DNA of 7,150 nt, taken from positions 1-7,150 of the forward strand of contig JAAZVD010000080.1 in NCBI GenBank assembly GCA_018623785.1. Direction: 5' to 3'. Both the position numbers and the translations under genes were made by a program. Positions 1 to 5,184 of this stretch are shown here, in pieces. Position 1 is the stretch's first letter. Each line of letters opens with the position of its first letter. This DNA comes from Bacteroidota bacterium (GTDB lineage Bacteria > Bacteroidota > Rhodothermia > Rhodothermales > UBA10348). A model generated the notes under the pieces. It had not been told where the DNA came from and did not search any database. It was given only the letters and a program-made list of their open reading frames with translations.

Positions 1-18
1 AAACCGTGTGAATCCATC

Positions 19-1104
19 ATGCCCCGGTCGGCTGCAACCCCGCGAGTCCTGATAGTAGGCGCCGGCCTGGCCGGCGCCTCGGCCGCGTGGCACCTGAAGA
101 AAGCCGGACACGAGGTCTTGGTGCTGAATACCTCACAGGATGATATCCGGGCCTCCGGAATCGGCGGTGGGCTGGCCAATCCAATGATGGCGCAAAAGGG
201 GCGCCCCACCTGGATGGCACGCGCTGCACTGGACATATTGGACACGATGGGCGTCGACACGTCACCCCGGCCGCTGGATCAGACGGAGACGATGGCCGCC
301 ATTCTGCGGCCGGCCAGAGATGCCGCCCAAGCGGATGCCTTTCGGAACGAAGCGGCGGACCATGCGGACCTGGGTACCTTCGTAGAATCCTCTGATTGCC
401 TGCCCTGGTCATCGTGGGTCAATGTGCAGCACGGTGCTCTGTTGGTTCACCGAGGGGCCGCACTTGACCTCAGAAAAACCGCACAACGCTGGTTGGGAGA
501 GACTGAACCCATACGTATCGACGCCGACTGGCACGCAGAAGACTCCGGGGAAAACGTTACCGTGATGTCAAGCGAGCAACGCTTCGAGGGCACCCATCTC
601 CTGCTTTGCATGGGATACGGCATGCTCACGCACCCCCTTACCCGGACCCTGAAACTGCACGGTATCAAGGGACAGATCATTCGTCTTAAAAAACCCGATG
701 GACTTCCCAACCCCCTGCCTCCGATCTCATCGTGGGCGTACCTCGTGGATGCTGGTGATGGTACCGTTTGGGTGGGCTCCACCTTTGAGCGGGACTGGGC
801 AACCCTCGGTCCTACTGCGGAGGCCACACGTGCGCTTCAGGAACGGGCAGGCGATGTCATCCCGGCACTCAGAGGCGCTCCGGTGCTGGAGGCCAGAACC
901 GGCATCCGTGTGACCGTACCAGGTACCAGACGCCCCATGGTAGGTCCGCTTCGCCCCGGATCCCGCATACATGTCCTGACCGGCCTTGGTGCGCGTGGTG
1001 CGCTGCATTCGGCTTGGTTGGGGGCACAGATTCCCGGCTTTTTCAACAATCCGGAAGCGATTCCAGAAGTATGCAGGGTTGTCCATCGGGCGGCTGCGTC
1101 CTAA
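19..1104 (+). CDS. FAD-dependent oxidoreductase, DAO family (MnmC2-like)
   Basis: This is a 361-residue cytoplasmic flavoprotein of the D-amino-acid-oxidase (DAO) superfamily. The N-terminus carries the dinucleotide-binding fingerprint VLIVGAGLAGASAAWHL (residues 10-26, glycines 14, 16 and 19). A second family motif, TGLGARGALHS (321-331), lies near the C-terminus and resembles the LGSRG motif at the end of the oxidoreductase domain of MnmC, the tRNA wobble-uridine modification enzyme. The segment GGGLANPMM (49-57) also fits an MnmC/DadA-type substrate and FAD region. The acidic residue usual at the end of the second Rossmann strand, which binds the FAD ribose, appears to be Asn37. A role as a stand-alone MnmC2-like enzyme is an inference. 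Glycine oxidase or a DadA-type amino-acid dehydrogenase are alternatives. The start at 19 lies just before the Rossmann strand and has no Shine-Dalgarno site. The aldolase gene begins 42 bases downstream on the same strand with no terminator between them, so cotranscription is possible. Confidence 0.85.
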   Translation: MPRSAATPRVLIVGAGLAGASAAWHLKKAGHEVLVLNTSQDDIRASGIGGGLANPMMAQKGRPTWMARAALDILDTMGVDTSPRPLDQTETMAAILRPARDAAQADAFRNEAADHADLGTFVESSDCLPWSSWVNVQHGALLVHRGAALDLRKTAQRWLGETEPIRIDADWHAEDSGENVTVMSSEQRFEGTHLLLCMGYGMLTHPLTRTLKLHGIKGQIIRLKKPDGLPNPLPPISSWAYLVDAGDGTVWVGSTFERDWATLGPTAEATRALQERAGDVIPALRGAPVLEARTGIRVTVPGTRRPMVGPLRPGSRIHVLTGLGARGALHSAWLGAQIPGFFNNPEAIPEVCRVVHRAAAS

Positions 1105-1146
1105 CATTCCGGGCTATCATTCATCTCTCCACCCATACCTGATCCC

Positions 1147-2226
1147 ATGGCAGACACTCCGAATACGAACGTTGCCGACATCCTTGAAGGCGATGCTTCC
1201 TTCCTGCTTGATCATACCTGCACCACCATTGACAAGAGCACCCTGCATCTGCCGGGGCCGGATTTTGTCGAACGGGTCTGGATGAATTCCGACCGCAACA
1301 TCCCGACGCTGAACAACATTCAGCGTCTGTTCGATACCGGACGACTCGGCGGGACCGGGTATATCTCCATCCTTCCGGTGGATCAGGGCATCGAGCATTC
1401 GGCGGGGGCTTCGTTTGCCAAGAATCCGGCCTACTTCGATCCGGAAAACATCGTCAAACTGGCTATCGAGGGAGGGTGTAACGCCGTTGCCTCTACGTAC
1501 GGAAACCTCGGGATGGTGGCTCGTAAATACGCCCATCGCATCCCGTTCATCCTGAAGTTCAACCACAACGAACTGCTGACCTACCCTAACACCTTCGATC
1601 AGATCATCTTCTCCCGCATCGAAGAAGCGTGGAACATGGGCTGCATTGGCGTTGGTGCTACCGTCTATTTTGGCAGCGACGAGTCAAACCGTCAGCTGGA
1701 AGAGGTCAGCGAGATGTTTGCAATTGCTCATGAAATGGGCATGGCGACTATTCTATGGTGCTACATGCGCAACCCCGGCTTTACGATTGATGGCGTAAAC
1801 CACGAGAATAGCGCTGACCTGACGGGACAGGCCAACCACATCGGCGCCACGATCGAGGCCGATATCCTGAAGCAGAAGCAGCCTACGTCCAATGGCGGCT
1901 ACAAAGCCCTGAATTCGGGTGACTCTTCCTACGGCAAGTTGGACGAGCGAATCTACACGGAGCTGGCCTCCGATCACCCGATCGATCTGACCCGCTATCA
2001 GGTAGCCAATGGCTATATGGGCCGGGCCGGGCTCATCAACTCGGGTGGAGCCTCGGGCAGCAATGATTTGCAGCAGGCCATCAAGACAGCAGTCATCAAC
2101 AAGCGGGCTGGCGGTATGGGACTCATCTCGGGCCGCAAGGCATTCCAGCGCCCCATGAACGAAGGTGTCGAGATCCTGAAGGCCATCCAGGATGTGTACC
2201 TCGACGACTCGGTCACGATTGCCTGA
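1147..2226 (+). CDS. fbaB: Class I fructose-bisphosphate aldolase (DhnA/FbaB type)
   Basis: This 359-residue enzyme is expected to cleave fructose 1,6-bisphosphate reversibly into dihydroxyacetone phosphate and glyceraldehyde 3-phosphate through a Schiff base, without a metal, in cytoplasmic glycolysis/gluconeogenesis. From memory the protein aligns along its whole length with Escherichia coli FbaB (about 350 residues). Shared blocks include [18 protein letters not shown], the VASTYG segment, [48 protein letters not shown] and the C-terminal [10 protein letters not shown]. The Schiff-base lysine is most likely Lys242 in the ADILKQK segment (residues 238-244), by family analogy. The ATG at 1147 gives the family's normal N-terminus but has no clear Shine-Dalgarno site. 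The gene follows the oxidoreductase by 42 bases and ends 25 bases before a strong hairpin terminator. Nothing looks truncated. Confidence 0.97.
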   Translation: MADTPNTNVADILEGDASFLLDHTCTTIDKSTLHLPGPDFVERVWMNSDRNIPTLNNIQRLFDTGRLGGTGYISILPVDQGIEHSAGASFAKNPAYFDPENIVKLAIEGGCNAVASTYGNLGMVARKYAHRIPFILKFNHNELLTYPNTFDQIIFSRIEEAWNMGCIGVGATVYFGSDESNRQLEEVSEMFAIAHEMGMATILWCYMRNPGFTIDGVNHENSADLTGQANHIGATIEADILKQKQPTSNGGYKALNSGDSSYGKLDERIYTELASDHPIDLTRYQVANGYMGRAGLINSGGASGSNDLQQAIKTAVINKRAGGMGLISGRKAFQRPMNEGVEILKAIQDVYLDDSVTIA

Positions 2227-2251
2227 CCTACCCAACCATCAGGGTCAGTCT

Positions 2252-2293
2252 GTGCGGCGTCCCGCCTTCCGGCGGGCCGCCGCACGTCGTTTT
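2252..2293 (+). terminator. Rho-independent terminator after fbaB
   Basis: A long GC-rich hairpin has a left arm at 2252-2266, the loop TTCC at 2267-2270 and a right arm at 2271-2285. It forms 14 base pairs with a single T/C mismatch (2260 against 2277). Four bases later comes a T run (2290-2293). It starts 25 bases after the fbaB stop codon and separates the oxidoreductase/fbaB unit from the AAA+ gene. The T run is short, but the stem is very strong. Confidence 0.88.
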
Positions 2294-2322
2294 ACCCCGT
2301 GTGGCCCTCCGGATTCATAGCG

Positions 2323-2353
2323 GGTTGCGCAACCGCAACCGGACCCCTACCGT
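2323..2353 (+). promoter_or_regulatory. Possible sigma-70-like promoter with overlapping palindrome, upstream of the AAA+ gene
   Basis: A perfect 12-base palindrome, GGTTGCGCAACC, lies at 2323-2334. It contains TTGCGC (2325-2330), which could act as a -35 element. It is separated by exactly 17 bases from TACCGT (2348-2353), a weak -10 element matching TAnnnT. If real, transcription would start near 2360, about 70 bases before the AAA+ start codon, and the palindrome would be placed like an operator. The hexamer matches are poor, so this is tentative. No Bacteroidota-type TAnnTTTG element was found here. Confidence 0.3.
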
Positions 2354-2376
2354 AGAAAATTCGTTTCTTGGGGTCC
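2341..2376. repeat. Nested inverted repeat upstream of the AAA+ gene
   Basis: GGACCCC (2341-2347) pairs perfectly with GGGGTCC (2370-2376). Inside it, AGAAA (2354-2358) pairs with TTTCT (2364-2368) around a five-base loop. The structure overlaps the spacer and -10 region of the possible promoter and the expected start of transcription. It could be an operator for a dimeric regulator or a 5'-leader hairpin. There is no T run, so it is not a typical terminator. Confidence 0.4.
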
Positions 2377-2417
2377 ATGATGCCCCCTCTGCTGACCTGC
2401 TCCCCTCTCCTGATTCC

Positions 2418-2422
2418 AAGGA
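2418..2422 (+). promoter_or_regulatory. Ribosome-binding site of the AAA+ gene
   Basis: AAGGA ends six bases before the ATG at 2429. This supports that start rather than the other ATGs upstream, such as the one at 2368 in a different frame. Confidence 0.7.
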
Positions 2423-2428
2423 CAGACG

Positions 2429-4201
2429 ATGACCGACACGCCCGAACCCGATGCCCCCCCTGCCATGCCCGGTCTGCCTCTGCAGTACCCGGCATGGGCT
2501 CAGGAGTACGCCCGGAAGTACTTCACCAAGACACTTACGCAGTTCATCTTGTATGGCAACGTCAGGGATCTCGTGCCTACAGAAGACGAAGAAGGCAATC
2601 GCATCTACGTCTCGCTCCACGAGTTTCTGGTCACTGAGCTGTTCGCCGCCCGGGACATCGTGCTCTTCTATGACCGCTCATCCGGCATCCACTTTTCGGA
2701 CAGCATCTCCCAGAAAGATTTCAACCGCGCCCTCTCGGGCTACGACACCATTTTTGGAACAGACTATGCCCAGAAGCTGCCAAAAGACCCGGTACGCGTC
2801 TTGTCTGTTCTAGAGAACTATTTCAGACTGCGCCTGAGTGAGGGCAAACGCATCGCCTGCATCATCGACTACGCCGAAACCATCATCCCGATGGCCGAGG
2901 CGTCGATGTACTCCTCAGAGGACCGGAACACGTTGGTATTCCTGCAGAAATGGGCCCACGACCCCCTCTTTCTGGACTCGGACTTCACCGTCACACTGGT
3001 TGCCCAAAACCTGAGTGAGTTGAACCAGCAGGTGGTCCAAAGCCCATATACCGCCGAAATACAAATCCCCATTCCGGATGAATCGGCACGCGCACACTAC
3101 GTGGAACATTACCTGGATGGCCGAGAGGAGCAGTGGGAAGCGCATTCGAGCGTGGATGCCAAGCTGCTCGCCTCAAATACTGCTGGCCTGGGCTTCATCC
3201 AACTTCGCTCGATCCTGGCCGATGTTCTGGAGAACCACACCGAGCTGACGTTTGATGCGCTCTCGGCCATGAAGAAGGAATTCATCGAGGCCGAAGCGTT
3301 CGGCATGCTCGAATTCTTGGAAACGGACCTCAATCTGGACATGGTAGCGGGTCACTCACAGGCCAAGACGCACCTGCGCGCCGCAGCCAAGGCCTTGAAG
3401 GCAGGTCGACAGGATGTCATGCCCATGGGCTACCTGGTATCCGGCCCCGTCGGGACGGGTAAGACCTTTACCATCATGTGCTTTGCCGGTGACATTGGCG
3501 TGCCCATGGTCAAGCTCAAGAACTTCCGCAGTCAGTGGCAGGGACAGACCGAGGCCAACCTCGAGAAGATCCTGACCCTTTTGCAGGCCATGACCCCCGT
3601 GGCTGTCATGATAGACGAGGCCGACGCTGCCTTGGGCGATCGCGATGCTTCCGGAGACTCGGGCGTCTCCAAGCGGGTTTTTGGTCAGATAGCCCAGTTC
3701 ATGTCGAACTCCAAAAATCGGGGCAAGGTTATCTGGTTTCTGCTTACGGCCCGGCCCGACTACATGCCGGTAGACCTGAAACGACAGGGACGCGCCGAAG
3801 AACACATTGCCCTGTTCTACCCGTCTACCCGGGAAGAGCGGGAGGAATTACTGACCGTGATGCTCAAAAAAACGGGGGTCCAGCTGGATCTCAAGGATGT
3901 GCCCGATGCGCTGCTCAATGGCGAACGGACGTTTTCAGGCGCCGACATGGAGGCGCTCTTGACACGTGTCAAATTCCGAGCGGCGGCAGACGGACGTATG
4001 AAAGGCAACGTGACGCAGCGGGTGCTTCAGGAGGTGGTGGATGATTTCATTCCGCCAACCTATCCACTGGAGGTCGAACTGCAGACGCTCGTAGCCGTCC
4101 TGGAGTGTACATCGAAAGCGCTGCTCCCGGAAAAGTACCGGGCCATGGACCGCGAGACCATTGTGCGTCGCGTTGAGGAACTGGGCCACTTGGTCCAGTG
4201 A
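2429..4201 (+). CDS. Tandem AAA+ ATPase with degenerate N-terminal domain (Ycf46-like)
   Basis: This 590-residue, probably cytoplasmic protein has two AAA+-like halves. The C-terminal half is a classical AAA module: Walker A GPVGTGKT (339-346), Walker B VMIDEAD (393-399, with Asp396 and Glu397), a pore-loop-like QWQGQTE with aromatic Trp370, and the second-region-of-homology segment RQGRAEE with two candidate arginine fingers, Arg452 and Arg455. The sensor-1 position reads LLTARP (438-443), with Ala441 where Asn is usual. The N-terminal half (about 30-230) has no Walker A. It keeps a Walker-B-like IACIIDYAETI (142-152) and a sensor-1-like TLVAQN (189-194). A degenerate first domain plus an active second domain recalls Ycf46-type proteins, and the DSGVSKRVFGQ segment also fits that group. 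The substrate and process are unknown. Threading or unfolding of a partner is inferred only from Trp370. The gene appears monocistronic, between a terminator and a convergent gene. No signal peptide or membrane segment is seen. Confidence 0.93.
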   Translation: MTDTPEPDAPPAMPGLPLQYPAWAQEYARKYFTKTLTQFILYGNVRDLVPTEDEEGNRIYVSLHEFLVTELFAARDIVLFYDRSSGIHFSDSISQKDFNRALSGYDTIFGTDYAQKLPKDPVRVLSVLENYFRLRLSEGKRIACIIDYAETIIPMAEASMYSSEDRNTLVFLQKWAHDPLFLDSDFTVTLVAQNLSELNQQVVQSPYTAEIQIPIPDESARAHYVEHYLDGREEQWEAHSSVDAKLLASNTAGLGFIQLRSILADVLENHTELTFDALSAMKKEFIEAEAFGMLEFLETDLNLDMVAGHSQAKTHLRAAAKALKAGRQDVMPMGYLVSGPVGTGKTFTIMCFAGDIGVPMVKLKNFRSQWQGQTEANLEKILTLLQAMTPVAVMIDEADAALGDRDASGDSGVSKRVFGQIAQFMSNSKNRGKVIWFLLTARPDYMPVDLKRQGRAEEHIALFYPSTREEREELLTVMLKKTGVQLDLKDVPDALLNGERTFSGADMEALLTRVKFRAAADGRMKGNVTQRVLQEVVDDFIPPTYPLEVELQTLVAVLECTSKALLPEKYRAMDRETIVRRVEELGHLVQ

Positions 4202-4217
4202 ACCCCTCCGTCCTGAG

Positions 4218-4436
4218 CTACTTTTTCTTACCCGCTTTGGCCTTGTCCGCGGACGCTTCCTCTGAGGCCAGCAACCGATCGTAGAGCTCCCAGCTGATCA
4301 GAACGGCGTACGGCTGATTGTTTTTCTGGATCAGGATCCCCTGCTGATTGTCCTTCGCATACTCGAGCAACTCAGAGGTATTAGACCGCAGCTCGGTGAT
4401 GGTTGCGATGGCATCAATGCCTTTTGTGAGGTACAT
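4218..4436 (-). CDS. Orphan Phd/YefM-type antitoxin
   Basis: This 72-residue protein fits the Phd/YefM antitoxin fold: ATITELRSNTSELLEYA (residues 11-27), then a beta segment, then the family signature QPYAVLISWELYDRL (41-55). In this family the N-terminal half binds operator DNA and the C-terminal tail neutralises the toxin. Here the tail after about residue 56 is short and ends in a charged Ala/Lys-rich stretch with three final lysines. No RelE/ParE, Doc or PIN-type toxin gene lies downstream. The next thing in its path is the convergent AAA+ gene, 16 bases away. It may therefore be a solitary antitoxin or transcriptional regulator, or its partner may lie elsewhere. The ATG at 4436 has no obvious Shine-Dalgarno site, and the reading frame stays open upstream without a convincing alternative start. 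A candidate promoter lies about 110-135 bases upstream on the same strand. Confidence 0.85.
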   Translation of the reverse strand: MYLTKGIDAIATITELRSNTSELLEYAKDNQQGILIQKNNQPYAVLISWELYDRLLASEEASADKAKAGKKK

Positions 4437-4516
4437 GCCGTAGGAAGATCGTTGTCTGGGTCTGTGCGAAGCGCGACTGACGTGGGCTCCGCGCCGAAAA
4501 AGGAGGGCACCCTATC

Positions 4517-4702
4517 ATGCAAGCCGCTCGTGAGCGGGCAATAATAATACCGAATGTGCCAATAAATTCAACCACAGATTTATCCACAAATTGGAGAGCC
4601 TGGCTGGATGCCGCTTCGATTATAGTAGGCAACGATGATCCGATGTCCCTGCGTGGTGGCTTAGAATCTCCTACCTTTCCGACACGGGACCTGGAGGCTT
4701 AG
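4517..4702 (+). CDS. Doubtful 61-codon ORF with strong ribosome-binding site
   Basis: An ATG at 4517 opens a 61-residue frame with no recognised domain. AGGAGG at 4501-4506 ends ten bases before it, one of the best Shine-Dalgarno matches in the window. Against its reality, it uses several codons that are rare in a GC-rich genome (a run of three ATA, plus TTA and AGA). It also overlaps the DnaA box and the predicted minus-strand promoter. The protein starts MQAARERAIIIPNVPI, is mildly hydrophobic near residues 8-15, and has no clear membrane segment. It may be a small gene transcribed divergently from the antitoxin, or chance. Confidence 0.2.
   Translation: MQAARERAIIIPNVPINSTTDLSTNWRAWLDAASIIVGNDDPMSLRGGLESPTFPTRDLEA
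4524..4537. repeat. Inverted repeat, possible antitoxin operator
   Basis: CCGCTC (4524-4529) and GAGCGG (4532-4537) form a perfect 6+6 inverted repeat around a two-base centre. It lies just downstream of the predicted minus-strand -10 element, at the expected transcription start. Phd/YefM proteins commonly repress their own promoters through short palindromes, so an autoregulatory operator is a reasonable inference. Confidence 0.4.
4544..4571 (-). promoter_or_regulatory. Predicted sigma-70 promoter for the antitoxin gene
   Basis: Read on the minus strand, TTGAAT (plus-strand 4566-4571) matches the -35 consensus at four of six bases. After a 16-base spacer, TATTAT (4544-4549) matches the -10 consensus at five of six. 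Transcription would start near 4537 and leave a leader of about 100 bases before the ATG at 4436. This is the best sigma-70-like match I found in the window. Confidence 0.45.
4580..4588 (+). promoter_or_regulatory. DnaA-box-like sequence
   Basis: TTATCCACA is an exact match to the DnaA-box consensus and lies in the AT-rich patch. Only one perfect copy is present. A nearby CAACCACA (4569-4576) shares only the CCACA end. One box is not enough to call an origin. It could be a regulatory DnaA site or chance. Confidence 0.35.
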
Positions 4703-4719
4703 TGTCATCGTGTCCCGTG
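4683..4719. repeat. Inverted repeat upstream of the EutN-like gene
   Basis: CACGGGAC (4683-4690) pairs perfectly with GTCCCGTG (4712-4719) across 21 bases. The right arm ends 40 bases before the EutN-like start codon. It could be an operator or a leader hairpin, and there is no adjacent T run. Confidence 0.35.
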
Positions 4720-4759
4720 GAACCATATCCAGCATGACCCCTGCTCTTGTTCGAACATC

Positions 4760-5038
4760 ATGCAACTCTGCAAGGTAACCGGGACTATCGTGTCGTCCAG
4801 AAAAGCGGCGGCACTGTCAGACGGAAAACTGCTTATCGTCCATCCAATTGATCCCACAGGCAGCATAGTGGGTGACATGGACATGCTCGCCATTGACCCG
4901 GGTCACGGTGCAGGTGTGGACGATGTGGTCCTGGTGGCCAAGGAAGGATCCGTCGTTCGTCAGCTGATGGGCAGGGACGATGTGCCGGCCAACGTGATCA
5001 TCCTCGGTGTGGTGGACGACTGGTCGGCTGAGGCCTGA
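4760..5038 (+). CDS. EutN/CcmL-family microcompartment vertex protein (orphan)
   Basis: This 92-residue protein has the full length and motif order of the EutN/CcmL (BMC vertex) family, whose members form pentamers that cap the corners of bacterial microcompartment shells. Visible family blocks are the N-terminal MQLCKVTGTIVSSRK, then LLIVHPIDPTG (24-34), AIDPGHGAGVDDVVLV (44-59) with the typical GAG turn, and the C-terminal VIILGVVDDW (79-88). No BMC-domain hexamer or trimer gene and no recognisable encapsulated enzyme is present nearby. The next gene encodes an exported amidohydrolase, unlikely to be microcompartment cargo. The protein may act with shell genes elsewhere, or as a solitary pentamer with another role. 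The ATG at 4760 reproduces the family's usual N-terminus. It has no Shine-Dalgarno site, but a ten-base palindrome (4748-4757) lies directly upstream. Confidence 0.93.
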   Translation: MQLCKVTGTIVSSRKAAALSDGKLLIVHPIDPTGSIVGDMDMLAIDPGHGAGVDDVVLVAKEGSVVRQLMGRDDVPANVIILGVVDDWSAEA

Positions 5039-5116
5039 ATCTGACAGGTGCCAGTGGCCGCTTAGTATCGGCAATCCGTTCCCCTGCCGCGGTCCGCAGT
5101 AGGACCACGATTTGCC

Positions 5117-5145
5117 TTGATACCCCAGATACCGGACGCTACTTT
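5117..5145 (+). promoter_or_regulatory. Possible promoter for the amidohydrolase operon
   Basis: TTGATA (5117-5122) is separated by exactly 17 bases from TACTTT (5140-5145), which is followed by G. The -35 match is good and the -10 match is weak. It lies 39 bases before the start codon at 5185. The TACTTTG segment also partly resembles the Bacteroidota -7 element but lacks one base. Confidence 0.3.
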
Positions 5146-5184
5146 GCGTCCCATTCCGCTTTACCCACCAGACAACAGGAATCC

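Larger units (their letters stand above)
4437..4759. other. Intergenic control region with AT-rich patch
   Basis: This 323-base stretch separates the minus-strand antitoxin from the plus-strand EutN-like gene and holds no confidently coding sequence. Around 4539-4592 it is much richer in A and T than the rest of the window. It contains a probable minus-strand promoter, the inverted repeat at 4524-4537, one perfect DnaA-box sequence, a doubtful small ORF, and another inverted repeat at 4683-4719. It probably drives both flanking genes divergently. No tRNA or insertion-sequence end was recognised. Confidence 0.7.

Noticed and set aside
1115..1120. TATCAT before fbaB, considered as a -10 element
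   Set aside because: No acceptable -35 element lies at the proper spacing, and the gap from the upstream gene is only 42 bases.
3535..4044. A 169-codon plus-strand ORF inside the AAA+ gene
   Set aside because: It is an out-of-frame shadow of the AAA+ domain, with the Arg- and Gly-rich composition expected of one.
2429..4436. The AAA+ gene plus antitoxin as a two-gene defence system
   Set aside because: The genes are convergent rather than co-directional, and no nuclease, toxin or other effector is visible, so linkage is the only support.
4414..4632. A 72-codon minus-strand ORF overlapping the antitoxin start, considered as an upstream partner gene
   Set aside because: It resembles no toxin family, overlaps the antitoxin in another frame, and spans the predicted promoter and inverted repeat.
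5084..5106. Overlapping short inverted repeats (CTGC/GCAG and GGTCC/GGACC) after the EutN-like gene, considered as a terminator
   Set aside because: The stems are only four to five pairs and no T run follows, so they fit chance in GC-rich sequence.
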